Positions 43,618 to 51,627 of a stretch of 64,000 bases of DNA are shown piece after piece. Below the pieces are notes generated by a model, which did no database searches, was not told where the DNA came from, and saw only the letters and a list, made by a program, of their open reading frames with translations. Origin of the DNA: Prolixibacteraceae bacterium (GTDB lineage Bacteria; Bacteroidota; Bacteroidia; Bacteroidales; Prolixibacteraceae); assembly GCA_003457135.1 (NCBI GenBank), contig DMSQ01000040.1:1-64000 (forward strand). The letters are read 5' to 3'. Position 1 is the first letter of the stretch, and each line of letters begins with the position of its first letter. Both the position numbers and the translations under genes were made by a program.

Positions 43618-43848
43618 ATGAAAGACTTTGTGAACCCATTATACAATCGGGGAACGATATGGAAATCGTATCGGTTAATTAATAAAGGTAGATGGCACAT
43701 CAGTTGGAATAGTTTGCTTCGGTATGACAATCTAAAATTTTCGACCCCAAAACCCTGGTTGTGGTTCTTGAGGTTCTATAATCCAAAGAATTGCTTATGG
43801 TGTACACTACTTGGATTTACTTTTATTTGGTATAAACGAACAACTTAA
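43618..43848 (+). CDS. Small aromatic-rich phage protein
   Basis: The 76 residues are rich in Trp and Tyr (WKSYRLINKGRWHISWNSLL, PKPWLWFLRFYNPKN). No family recognised; possibly membrane associated. Five bases from the next gene. Confidence 0.5.
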   Translation: MKDFVNPLYNRGTIWKSYRLINKGRWHISWNSLLRYDNLKFSTPKPWLWFLRFYNPKNCLWCTLLGFTFIWYKRTT

Positions 43849-43853
43849 ATAAC

Positions 43854-44609
43854 ATGACCCCACAGGAAGAATTGGCCAATTACCTGGCCACCGGAATGAA
43901 GGATTACCCGGCTGGTGTCCGGATTTTCAAAAACCTGGGTGTTGACCAGGATGCAAATAATTTTTTGAGTACTCCAAACCCCGGCAAAATCCATGTTAAC
44001 ATGCTCCGGAATAAATTGCAGCATTACGCGAGGGTGTATGAGATAAAGGCAAAAATAACTACAGCCCCTCCCCGGCCCTCCCCGCGGGGGGAGGGAGTAA
44101 GAAATGCAGTGAGTAAAGTCGTCGGTACTGAAAAAACTACCGGAGGATCAGGGCGGGTAACGATTGATGCGAACCCGGTTGTACGGTTTGAAGAATTGCC
44201 TGCAGTATTCCAGGATAAATACAAACAAGCCGGCGAATTGTCGAATCAGAACAAAACGCTTCATGCTGAACTGAAGCAACTGATTGATGAACCGACGAAA
44301 AAGGAGCGCCGTGGTGAGCTGAGCGCTCAAATAATTGACAACAAAAAGACGGTCCGCCAGTTTTGGGATGATATTGACCGGTGGTGGGCCGAAAACAAAG
44401 ATAAAGCCATGGAGCAGCGCATTGCCGACAAGGCCGGAAGGGATGCCGTTGATAAACTGAAGCGCATTAAGGCCAACAAAACCTATATCCGGAGAACTTA
44501 CGGAACCGGTAAAAAAGCGGATGAACTTGCTGCCCGGATGAAAGAATTGGAAGGTTGGGGAATTGATTATACCGAAGACATTGAAAAATCAGATTTCAAT
44601 ACGGCTTAA
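43854..44609 (+). CDS. Phage protein with in-frame interspersed repeat
   Basis: The 251 residues have a helical N-terminus (LANYLATGMKDYPAGVRIFK) and a charged coiled C-terminal half (ADELAARMKELEGWGIDYTE). At residues 71-80 a GC-rich repeat is translated as PPRPSPRGEG, joining two otherwise helical parts. Function unknown; position before the terminase genes suggests a packaging or head role. Confidence 0.6.
   Translation: MTPQEELANYLATGMKDYPAGVRIFKNLGVDQDANNFLSTPNPGKIHVNMLRNKLQHYARVYEIKAKITTAPPRPSPRGEGVRNAVSKVVGTEKTTGGSGRVTIDANPVVRFEELPAVFQDKYKQAGELSNQNKTLHAELKQLIDEPTKKERRGELSAQIIDNKKTVRQFWDDIDRWWAENKDKAMEQRIADKAGRDAVDKLKRIKANKTYIRRTYGTGKKADELAARMKELEGWGIDYTEDIEKSDFNTA
44063..44097. repeat. 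GC-rich interspersed repeat read in frame
   Basis: CCCTCCCCGC and GGGGGGAGGG form a stem within the gene at 43854. Insertion kept the reading frame. Same repeat class as at 26865 and 55927. Confidence 0.65.
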
Positions 44610-45069
44610 GCCTGACAGCACAATCCCATACGTTTCGGATGCTGATTTTTCGACCCATGAGCTGATTGCCCATTTGTTGGATCAGACAGGGCCTGCCATA
44701 GTCCGGATCAGTTCGTTTTCGATTACCGAAACTGCTATCCGGAGTTTTCTGCACCTTCAGGAATCAGGCATGATCACATCGCTTACCTGTCTGTTCGACC
44801 TGAGCGTAAAGCGGTACCGTGTTGGATTGCTCTTTTTCGCGTCGAATGTTGTTAGCGAAATTGGGATGACGAACATTCATGCAAAATTGGTTTTCATCGA
44901 AAACGAGAATTGGAAAGTGCTTGTCATCACCAGCGCGAACCTGAACATCAACGACAAAAAAGAAGCCGGTGTAATCATTACCAATCCCTGGCATTATCAA
45001 TCAATGTTAATCCATTACGAAACCTGGTATGCTGAAAGTTTAAAAGTAACTCCGGATGAATTTAACTGA
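44563..45069 (+). CDS. Phospholipase D-like single HxK protein
   Basis: The 168-residue protein contains IHAKLVFIENENWKVLVITS followed by ANLN, a half PLD active site (HxK...N). One copy is present, so activity would need a dimer, as in Nuc-type nucleases. The start is uncertain because it overlaps the previous gene by 47 bases. Confidence 0.65.
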   Translation: MIIPKTLKNQISIRLKPDSTIPYVSDADFSTHELIAHLLDQTGPAIVRISSFSITETAIRSFLHLQESGMITSLTCLFDLSVKRYRVGLLFFASNVVSEIGMTNIHAKLVFIENENWKVLVITSANLNINDKKEAGVIITNPWHYQSMLIHYETWYAESLKVTPDEFN

Positions 45070-45352
45070 AGTACAACTCAAAGAAATTGAATCGTTTTCG
45101 GGAATATTCCTGGAGCCTGAAGAAATAGCCATTTTGCTGGATCTAGACGAAGCTGAATTTATGAACGATATCCGGAAAAAAAAAGGCAATATATGGAACG
45201 CTTATTTCCGGGGAAAAACTGAAAGCAAAAAGGATATCCACACTAACATTGTGAAAATGGCTAAACATGGAAGCCCTCAGGCTGAAGAAATGGCCAAACA
45301 AATGATCACTCAACAAACCTTAGCCGAACGCCGTGCAAAAAGAGACCGATAG
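45056..45352 (+). CDS. Small phage protein before terminase
   Basis: The 98 residues start MNLTEVQLKEIESFSGIFLE, have EEIAILLDLDEAEFMNDI and a basic end (QTLAERRAKRDR). A DNA-binding or terminase-associated role is possible. It overlaps the gene on each side. Confidence 0.55.
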   Translation: MNLTEVQLKEIESFSGIFLEPEEIAILLDLDEAEFMNDIRKKKGNIWNAYFRGKTESKKDIHTNIVKMAKHGSPQAEEMAKQMITQQTLAERRAKRDR

Positions 45353-45938
45353 TTTTCTGGAAAAGTGCAACAAATACCTGTTTGATGATCAATCTGAACT
45401 CCCCGTTCATTTTGATGCCGACGAACAAAACATGATCATCCGCCTCAGGGATGCTTACGTTCACTGGCTTGCCCATCCGGAGAAAAACGACAGTGAAATG
45501 ATTAATTACATCACGGAAACTTATGATGTAAGCCAATCAACAGCTTACCGCGATCTTCCACGGGTAAAAATATTAATAGGAAACGTGAAAAGCGTTAGCC
45601 GCGAATTTCACCGGCACACGGCAAACCACATGATCCGAGAAGGTTATAAGATGGCCGTTGATGCAGAAAGTTTGCTGGAGGTAAAACAGGCCGAAGCCAT
45701 GATCCGTGCCGGTCAGGCCCTGGTAAAAGTGAACAAATTGGATAAAGATGAATCGGAAGCGCTGCCCTGGGAAGATATTGTACCACTCGACCTGGAGCCA
45801 TCAACCGACGTTTCGGTTATCGGCAGAAAACCTATCGCAAATTTGAAAGAAATTCAGGCAAAACTCCGGAAAAAATATGGTGTACAAGTTGAAGAGGTCA
45901 GTTATACCGAGGTGAGCAATGGAGAAGAAAGCGAATAA
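45333..45938 (+). CDS. Terminase small subunit candidate
   Basis: The 201 residues precede the large subunit and overlap it by 20 bases. A helix-turn-helix-like DVSQSTAYRDLPRVKILIGN is followed by a coiled region and an acidic C-terminus. Small terminases have this plan: DNA binding first, contact with the large subunit last. Assigned mainly by position. Confidence 0.7.
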   Translation: MQKETDSFLEKCNKYLFDDQSELPVHFDADEQNMIIRLRDAYVHWLAHPEKNDSEMINYITETYDVSQSTAYRDLPRVKILIGNVKSVSREFHRHTANHMIREGYKMAVDAESLLEVKQAEAMIRAGQALVKVNKLDKDESEALPWEDIVPLDLEPSTDVSVIGRKPIANLKEIQAKLRKKYGVQVEEVSYTEVSNGEESE

Positions 45939-47574
45939 GAAAGCGTATTTCAACCCGGCACAAATGTACGTGCACGAGATCAGCCCAAACAGTAAATGTA
46001 TCGTTGGCGCCCGCCGTTTCGGAAAATCTGACGGCATTGAAGGTCCTGATTTATTATACGATATTCAAAACATGCCAGGCTCATCAGGTTTTCTTTACCA
46101 GCGCAACTTCAAACAGTTGCTTGGTAAAACATTATCACACACCCTTGCCTTTTTGAAACGTTACGGATATCAGCGCGATGTTCATTATTTTGTTGGCCGC
46201 AAAGCTCCCAAATGGATGAACTTTAAGCTTCCGATAGTTGAACCTGTTAGTTGGGACCAGGCAATACATTTTTATAATGGAACTTGTGTTTATTTATTAA
46301 GCCAGGACGTGAGGTTTTCGGCCAACTCATTAACAACTGATTGGGGAAAGATTGACGAAGGACGATCAATCAATAAGGAAAAACTTTTTGAGGAAGTTAT
46401 GCCAACATTGTCGGGCACAGAACCTCGCTTCGAAAGTTGCCATAAATGGAAAGGCTATACCATTGTTTCGGATATGCCAACCAGTAAAGAAGGTCAATGG
46501 ATACTTGACCAGGAAAAGCTTATGGACCCTGAATTGATACAGGCCATTGAAAATACGATTGCCCATATCAATTACCTGAAAGACAAATACCGGTTTATGC
46601 CTGAAATGCCCGCGAATGCTGTCAGGAAAATGCAACAGCAACGCGACGAACTGTTTTTCCTGAGGCAAAACGCTTTCCTGTACAAAGAATACGACACCAT
46701 TGAAAACCTTGAAATAGTTGGTATCGAATACATTAAAAAGCAGAAACTTATTTTGCCGCCGGTCATCTTCATGACTTCAATCATGAACAAACGGATACGC
46801 AAACTGACTGATGGTTTCTATCCTAATCTTACACCTGAAGTGCATTACTATGATGCCGACAATACTACTTATCTGGATAACCTCCGGACCGCAAAAGGCA
46901 CACTCGACCTTGACCGCATTGCTGAAGACAATTGCCTGAAGGATGGTGACATTGATCCATCAGTGCCACTAGCCATTACATTAGACTATAATGCAAACAT
47001 CAATTGGATCATAACAGGCCAACGTGCTGAGCCTGTTATGAAAACCCTATCGAGCAAGTATGTGAAGTTCAACCGAAAGATCAGGGAACTCTGCCGCGAT
47101 TGGTGCGACTACTACCAGTACATCCGCAATAAGGATGTGATCTACTATTACAACTCCACTGCATTGGATGGCGCTTATGCTGATGAAGATGCACCAAACT
47201 TTCAGGAGATAGTTGTTGAAGAACTGTCGCGCCGTGGCTGGAGTGTTGAACCGGTTTATATCGGCAATACCTGGACACACAAAGTAAAGCATCAGGTTAT
47301 AGATGATTCACTTAAGGGTCGGAAGTATCTGTTTCCAAAGTTTAACCGGGCGAACAATCCGGCATTGCTTCCATCAATGGAGATGTGTGGGATCCGAATT
47401 GGCCGTACTGGTTTTGAAAAGAATAAGGCTGGCGAGAAACTTGGAGAGACTGAAGATGATCCGCTCGAACTTCGTACCGACGGTACTGATGCATGGGATG
47501 ATCTGTTTATTGGATTGAACTTCTTTCCAAGGCAAGTCACATCAATACCAATGTCAACGGTGTTTAACCAATAG
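45919..47574 (+). CDS. terL: Terminase large subunit
   Basis: This 551-residue packaging motor has an N-terminal ATPase with Walker A (VGARRFGKSDG), a candidate Walker B (DWGKIDEG), and a C-terminal RNase H-like nuclease beginning LAITLDYNANINWI. It would drive DNA into the procapsid and cut the concatemer. Length is normal. A terminator follows 70 bp later, so the following 820 bp gap is not part of its transcript. Confidence 0.85.
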   Translation: MEKKANKKAYFNPAQMYVHEISPNSKCIVGARRFGKSDGIEGPDLLYDIQNMPGSSGFLYQRNFKQLLGKTLSHTLAFLKRYGYQRDVHYFVGRKAPKWMNFKLPIVEPVSWDQAIHFYNGTCVYLLSQDVRFSANSLTTDWGKIDEGRSINKEKLFEEVMPTLSGTEPRFESCHKWKGYTIVSDMPTSKEGQWILDQEKLMDPELIQAIENTIAHINYLKDKYRFMPEMPANAVRKMQQQRDELFFLRQNAFLYKEYDTIENLEIVGIEYIKKQKLILPPVIFMTSIMNKRIRKLTDGFYPNLTPEVHYYDADNTTYLDNLRTAKGTLDLDRIAEDNCLKDGDIDPSVPLAITLDYNANINWIITGQRAEPVMKTLSSKYVKFNRKIRELCRDWCDYYQYIRNKDVIYYYNSTALDGAYADEDAPNFQEIVVEELSRRGWSVEPVYIGNTWTHKVKHQVIDDSLKGRKYLFPKFNRANNPALLPSMEMCGIRIGRTGFEKNKAGEKLGETEDDPLELRTDGTDAWDDLFIGLNFFPRQVTSIPMSTVFNQ

Positions 47575-47646
47575 CCCGATACACAAACATTCATAATTTC
47601 ATTACATCCTTTCATTCAATTCAGAATGATTGTTCCACTACCCACA

Positions 47647-47682
47647 ACAGGAGAATGTGCTTCGCATTCACCTGTTTTTTGC
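47647..47682 (+). terminator. Rho-independent terminator after terminase
   Basis: ACAGG.GAATG pairs with CATTC.CCTGT across one mismatch, followed by TTTTTTG. Confidence 0.7.
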
Positions 47683-47949
47683 TTTCAAACACATTCGGTA
47701 TCGCACTACCTTCGTCCGTGCGATGGGTTTTTGGATAGAGCCTCCACTATACAGAACATATGCAACTTTCAGCATATAACGCCATTTTTGACCTTGTGCG
47801 CACAAAAGACGATCAGGGCGGTTCGGGATTAACTATAAGTAGAAGGGTGTTTTTCCACCCTTTTAGATACCTATTTATTTGAATTTTAGTTTTTTGCTTT
47901 TTTTTAGATGCGAAAATCAATACTATTTAGATTGATTCTAAGCACAGAA

Positions 47950-48125
47950 CTTTCTCTACGCTTTTTCTTGTAAGAAAAAGCGGGCAAAAAGAACCTTGCG
48001 CCATCTCCCGAGTACTCGGGATCTGAATTTTCAGGGACCACCTACGGCCTGAAAATTTTGCGCCGTTCTTTTCTCTGATTTTGCTACTTAGATTTTCCGC
48101 CCGGCATCAGAGAAAAGAACCAAAA
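47950..48125. repeat. Cluster of four inverted repeats
   Basis: Within the 820-bp gene-free gap (47575-48393) four hairpins follow one another: 47959-47982 (CGCTTTTTCTT stem), 48006-48021 (the palindrome also found at 24358), 48026-48057 (AATTTTCAGG stem) and 48065-48120 (15-bp perfect GTTCTTTTCTCTGAT stem). None has a proper T tract. The rest of the gap up to 48190 shows no gene. Confidence 0.65.
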
Positions 48126-48190
48126 GAGAATGCCGACTAAGCGCCTATTCAGGCAGAGAGGTATTATCTCTCCTACAATTTTGGCCCGAA

Positions 48191-48393
48191 GTTATTGATC
48201 GCATCCCGGAAAAGTAAAGGGTTTGTGCTTCCCGGATGTGATTTGCATAAACAACGCTTCGCGCTCGGTCACTTTCTGCGTGCCTCGAAACTGACATTCG
48301 CCCTTGACTAGAATCCGGTCTGCTCAATTGGTGCTGGCTCAAAATTAACAGGAGAGCCAGCCTACATAAATCCGCAGGGCAGCGGTAAAAACT
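48191..48393 (+). ncRNA. Structured leader element, copy B
   Basis: A nested long stem (ATTGA/TCAAT, CCGG/CCGG, GTAAAGGG/CCCTTGAC) has a loop of about 85 nt. It is followed by hairpin GCTGGCTC/GAGCCAGC and a last hairpin CCGC-AGGGCA-GCGG (48372-48385), eight bases before the ATG. See also copies A, C, D and partial E. Confidence 0.75.
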
Positions 48394-48879
48394 ATGAAAT
48401 TTTTTGAAGGTGTTAAGACGTTGGATGAATTGCGCAAGGAGTACCGTCGCCTTGCTTTCTTGTATCACCCGGACAAAGGTGGTGATACGGCAATCATGCA
48501 GGTGATCAATGATTTGTATGACCGGCTTTCAAGAAAGCTTATCAACAGTAATACTGATTTTTCGGAAGCAAGGAAGGAATATGAGCAGCAGGTTTCAGAA
48601 GAAATGCGCGAGCGGCTTGATCGGATCATCTGCTTACCAGATATTACAATCGAACTGATTGGCTCATGGATCTGGATTACCGGAAACACCTTCGCAGTAA
48701 GGGAAACTTTGAAAGGCGAAGGTTACCGATTCTCACATCCGAAAACGGCATGGTACTGGCACAAAGGAGAATATTTCAAGAAGTCAGGTAAAATCATGTC
48801 GATGGAAGATATGCGCGATGCATGGGGATGCGAACAAGTGGAATCAAAGTTTGCTAATCAGGAAAATTTCATTCAGTAA
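48394..48879 (+). CDS. J-domain phage protein
   Basis: This 161-residue protein begins with a truncated J domain: LDELRKEYRRLAFLYHPDKG and a helix ending NDLYDRLSRKL. The HPD motif that stimulates Hsp70 is intact. The C-terminal half (YRFSHPKTAWYWHKGEYFKK) is of a kind found in phage and plasmid J-proteins. It may recruit host DnaK. It is controlled by leader copy B. Confidence 0.8.
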   Translation: MKFFEGVKTLDELRKEYRRLAFLYHPDKGGDTAIMQVINDLYDRLSRKLINSNTDFSEARKEYEQQVSEEMRERLDRIICLPDITIELIGSWIWITGNTFAVRETLKGEGYRFSHPKTAWYWHKGEYFKKSGKIMSMEDMRDAWGCEQVESKFANQENFIQ

Positions 48880-48934
48880 AAACAACCAGGCGTGCCAGAT
48901 GCCTTTATAAGTCCGCAGGGCAGCGGCAAAAACT
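48880..48934 (+). ncRNA. Structured leader element, partial copy E
   Basis: Only the 3' part is present: AGGC/GCCT hairpin, then CCGC-AGGGCA-GCGG (48913-48926), again eight bases before the next ATG. This shows the end hairpin can stand without the long stem. Confidence 0.65.
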
Positions 48935-49087
48935 ATGTTTCAAAATTCAAATTGTTGCCGTCCGGATGGTGATTGTACAGTATGTTCAGCCTATCATGAA
49001 GATGAAGATATCTGTAATCAGGATGATGAACTTAATTATTACGGTGAAGTTTACGATGGGTATTCAGATGCTGATCCGGGATTGTAA
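48935..49087 (+). CDS. Small acidic cysteine-containing protein (50 aa)
   Basis: MFQNSNCCRPDGDCTVCSAY is followed by a very acidic tail rich in Asp, Glu and Tyr. Four of the five cysteines are within the first 17 residues and could bind metal. It is too short for most gene finders, but the conserved leader hairpin before its ATG and a terminator just after support it. Confidence 0.65.
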   Translation: MFQNSNCCRPDGDCTVCSAYHEDEDICNQDDELNYYGEVYDGYSDADPGL

Positions 49088-49090
49088 CTC

Positions 49091-49113
49091 AAGGGGCTTT
49101 CGCCCCTTTTTTT
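49091..49113 (+). terminator. Rho-independent terminator
   Basis: AAGGGGC/GCCCCTT around a short TTTC loop, then T7. Confidence 0.9.
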
Positions 49114-49181
49114 GGTTGTTTCTAAAAATCAGGCTTACCGGTGATGACGGAGAAAGTAGTTACACTCAAATTCCGGATAAA

Positions 49182-49430
49182 GTTATTGATCGCCGCCCGG
49201 AAAAGTAAAGGGAGGTTTAGTGGTTTAGTTTAGCGGTATAGACATAACTAAACCTTGCTTCGCACTCGGTCACCTTTAACTCGTAACACGTAACCCGAAA
49301 CCCGCAACTCGTTAAACCTGACATTCGCCCTTGACTAGATTCCGCCCGGCTCAATGGATACTACCCGTAATTTAATTTTAACCGGCGAGCCAGATGCCAA
49401 AATAAGACCCAAGGGCATGGGCAAAATGTT
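49182..49430 (+). ncRNA. Structured leader element, copy C
   Basis: The conserved blocks ATTGATCGCCGC, CCGGAAAAGTAAAGGG and CCCTTGACTAGATTCCG enclose a loop of about 110 nt. The end hairpin is CCCA-AGGGCA-TGGG (49408-49421): both arms differ from copy B, yet pairing and loop are kept. The ATG is 10 bases downstream. Confidence 0.75.
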
Positions 49431-49808
49431 ATGGGTAAATCAAATAATGCCGAAAAAGCAGCCAGTGTTGCTGAAGTTGTTGAAGTGGTAGAAGTTACTC
49501 CAACTATGACAGTTGTGAAAGACGTAGTTGAAGAAGCAGCTCGTAAAATGACCCTCGAAGAACGCATCCAGCGGGTGGAAGATTTGTCGATGCTGATTGA
49601 CCGGTGGAAAACGTTGAACGATTCGCGCCGGAAGTTACAGACCTTCCAGATCGGGGCCGATTCGCTGAGTTCTGTGATTAGTCTGCGGGATGCAAGCGGG
49701 AACGAGTTCAAAACTTCAAACTCGGCAGTGATCAGCTCAGTGATCGACGAAATGAAACGGACACTTGACGTGAAAGTGCACGACGTTGAAGAACTGATCA
49801 ATCTTTAA
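49431..49808 (+). CDS. Hypothetical phage protein, helical
   Basis: The 125 residues have a Val/Glu-rich start (AASVAEVVEVVEVTPTMTVV), a coiled middle (MTLEERIQRVEDLSMLIDRW) and a helical end. No family recognised. Preceded by leader copy C and followed by a strong terminator, so it is a single-gene unit. Confidence 0.65.
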   Translation: MGKSNNAEKAASVAEVVEVVEVTPTMTVVKDVVEEAARKMTLEERIQRVEDLSMLIDRWKTLNDSRRKLQTFQIGADSLSSVISLRDASGNEFKTSNSAVISSVIDEMKRTLDVKVHDVEELINL

Positions 49809-49810
49809 CC

Positions 49811-49838
49811 AAAGGGGAGCTAACGCTCCCCTTTTTTA
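49811..49838 (+). terminator. Rho-independent terminator
   Basis: AAAGGGGAGC/GCTCCCCTTT with a TAAC loop and T6. Confidence 0.9.
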
Positions 49839-50268
49839 TTCGCTAACTCATAAATTGTCGCACTCACCGATGGTGGGTGAGTAGCGAAGCGTATCGAACC
49901 GAGCAGTCGAACCACCGCTCCCCTAAAAGCCTTTCGTCATTTAGTTTCAGTTGGTAAGGCCATCTTCCGGAATGCTTGTTCGCTCCTTTTGTGTTTTTGT
50001 TCCGGACACCATGCTGTTGATGTCGCCGCCATGGTCTGATTAACGTGGGCCGCCGGTCATCTTCGTTTCGTTGGCACAGCCTCAATAGTTACTTCACCGA
50101 TATTCTACCGAACACGATCAGGCCATCACCTGGCAACAATACTATCCCAATCTCCCGGTTTACCTTAGTACCCATTCGCCGGTGCAAATTTTCTATGGTT
50201 GACAGAATATTGAGTGTTAGTCAAAATTATATACAAAGGTGTATTCTTTCAAGGTGGTTCCCGTCAAT

Positions 50269-50315
50269 GGATTTTCCCGGCATATCCTCGCTACGTTCCG
50301 GTATTCCAGTTCCTC
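50269..50315 (+). repeat. Second leader-type repeat, copy 1
   Basis: About 47 bp starting GGATTTTCCCGGCATAT and ending TATTCCAGTTCCTC is nearly the same as 50982-51028. Each copy ends 60-70 bp before the ATG of a short gene. The preceding 430 bp (49839-50268) has interspersed repeats but no gene I can support. Confidence 0.55.
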
Positions 50316-50383
50316 CATTGCCACCCTCATTCAGAATAAGTTCACCCGGTATAAATTTTTTTTATAACCTTAAATTCAATATT

Positions 50384-50695
50384 ATGGCAACTTTTGAAAA
50401 ACATTACATCGGAAAAGGAACTCAGGTAGAAAACCTCGACATCGTGAGAATTGTATTACCAGTTGAAGGCCTCGAAAAAGCCGTGTTCGAAAAGAACGGA
50501 GTAAAGTACCTCTCATTTGAAGTGGCTAAACTGAAACAAGAAGACAAATTCGGACGCACCCACACCTGTTATTATCAGACCAAAGTTTCGGCAGCCATCC
50601 CAACACAGCCCTATGGTCCTGAAGAACAAAAAAAGGCACAAAAGCCATCACGAAAAAAACAAGCAAAACCCGCCGAAGACGACCTTCCATTTTAA
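50384..50695 (+). CDS. Small protein with SSB-like acidic tip
   Basis: I start at 50384 (MATFEKHYIGKGTQVENLDI); the longer open frame upstream is noncoding leader. The 103 residues have a beta-rich core (KYLSFEVAKLKQEDKFGRTH), a basic linker and the end DDLPF, like the DDDIPF-type tip of single-stranded DNA binding protein. It could bind SSB partners or be a divergent single-strand binding protein. Preceded by copy 1 of the second leader repeat. Confidence 0.7.
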   Translation: MATFEKHYIGKGTQVENLDIVRIVLPVEGLEKAVFEKNGVKYLSFEVAKLKQEDKFGRTHTCYYQTKVSAAIPTQPYGPEEQKKAQKPSRKKQAKPAEDDLPF

Positions 50696-50708
50696 CTGAA
50701 ACCCAAGA

Positions 50709-50728
50709 AAAGCCGAAAGGCTTTTTTT
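50709..50728 (+). terminator. Rho-independent terminator
   Basis: AAGCC/GGCTT with GAAA tetraloop and T7, just after the previous gene. Confidence 0.8.
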
Positions 50729-50981
50729 TATGTCGCTCCGGATCCCTGAGCCAGTCGAAGGGCCGTCATTGCGACCGCGAGGCACGAAGCGGGAAGCAAT
50801 CTCATATTTACAGGCAATTCCAGCCGCCCCATAAACCGATCTTAGGTTGGTGAGCTTCCCTGCGTTGCTGTTTTCTCAACGCCCACTGCTCTCTGCATTT
50901 GGTGTTTCCACTCTGGTTTTGTAGCAAAATTACACGCTAAGAAACGGTCAATATCCTGGGCTAAGGGTTTCACCTAAACAA

Positions 50982-51028
50982 GGATTTTCCCGGCATATAC
51001 TCACTTCGATCCGTTATTCCAGTTCCTC
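50982..51028 (+). repeat. Second leader-type repeat, copy 2
   Basis: Matches 50269-50315 except at about seven scattered positions. Lies about 60 bp before the small gene at 51090. The gap 50729-50981 holds a CATTGCGACCGCGAGGCACG-type interspersed repeat and no visible gene. Confidence 0.55.
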
Positions 51029-51089
51029 TTTGTTTACCCCAGATGTTTGACCGTGAAAAACTGCATATAATTTTTAACAAAACTACAGT

Positions 51090-51263
51090 ATGAAAACTTA
51101 CAGATTAAAATCAGCCGCAGAAGTTCAGGAAAACAGTACCAACCTTTGGGAAGCCTTCGTTACTTATCTCGATTCGGTTTATTTCGAAGGAGCAGCCGAA
51201 TTGCTTGACAAAGAACTCGTTTCTTTCGAATACAACGCTTACATCAGTTGTTACGGAAGTTAA
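51090..51263 (+). CDS. Small acidic phage protein (57 aa)
   Basis: MKTYRLKSAAEVQENSTNLW is followed by EAFVTYLDSVYFEGAAELLD and a short acidic-aromatic end. No family recognised. A leader repeat upstream and a terminator 20 bp downstream support it as a real single-gene unit. Confidence 0.65.
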   Translation: MKTYRLKSAAEVQENSTNLWEAFVTYLDSVYFEGAAELLDKELVSFEYNAYISCYGS

Positions 51264-51283
51264 TCGTTTCAACTTCAAATCTG

Positions 51284-51308
51284 AGGAGGCTCACGCCTCC
51301 TTTTTTTG
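51284..51308 (+). terminator. Rho-independent terminator
   Basis: GGAGGC/GCCTCC with TCAC loop and T7. Two GAGGTGTCCACATTGTT repeats follow at about 51316-51350. Confidence 0.88.
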
Positions 51309-51427
51309 TGCCCCGAGGTGTCCACATTGTTTCCAGAGGTGTCCACATTGTTAACCCCAAATTGTAAATAGTAAATAGGCTAATCGTAAATCACAGAAGG
51401 TTCTCTCTCACTCAATTTTGCCCCGAA

Positions 51428-51627
51428 GGTATTGATCGCATCCCGGAAAAGTAAAGGGTAATACAAGCTCACTTCGATCGGTCACTGAGACGGTCGGTGA
51501 GCGCGAAGCAGTCGAACCGAACGTGTCGAAGTGGCCCTTGACTAATTCCGGTCTGCTCAATTCAGTGTTGGCTCAAAATTAACAGGAGAGCCAGCCTACA
51601 TAAATCCACAGGGCAGTGGTACAACAA
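51428..51627 (+). ncRNA. Structured leader element, copy D
   Basis: ATTGATCGCATC, CCGGAAAAGTAAAGGG and CCCTTGACTAATTCCGG enclose a loop of about 85 nt containing an interspersed repeat. The second hairpin GGCTC/GAGCC is kept and the end hairpin is CCAC-AGGGCA-GTGG (51606-51619), a third pairing version. The ATG follows at 51628. Confidence 0.75.

Noticed and set aside
47626..47832. 68-residue open frame after the terminase
   Set aside because: It overlaps the terminator hairpin and has no protein-like composition or conserved start.
50045..50383. Long N-terminal extension of the SSB-tip protein
   Set aside because: The extension is Pro/Arg/Ser-rich, runs through the leader repeat and lacks any domain; the ATG at 50384 has an AT-rich leader typical of the phylum.
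34245..51627. Leader elements as known self-cleaving ribozymes
   Set aside because: I looked for the hammerhead CUGANGA and GAAA core and for twister or pistol features on both strands and saw none that fit.
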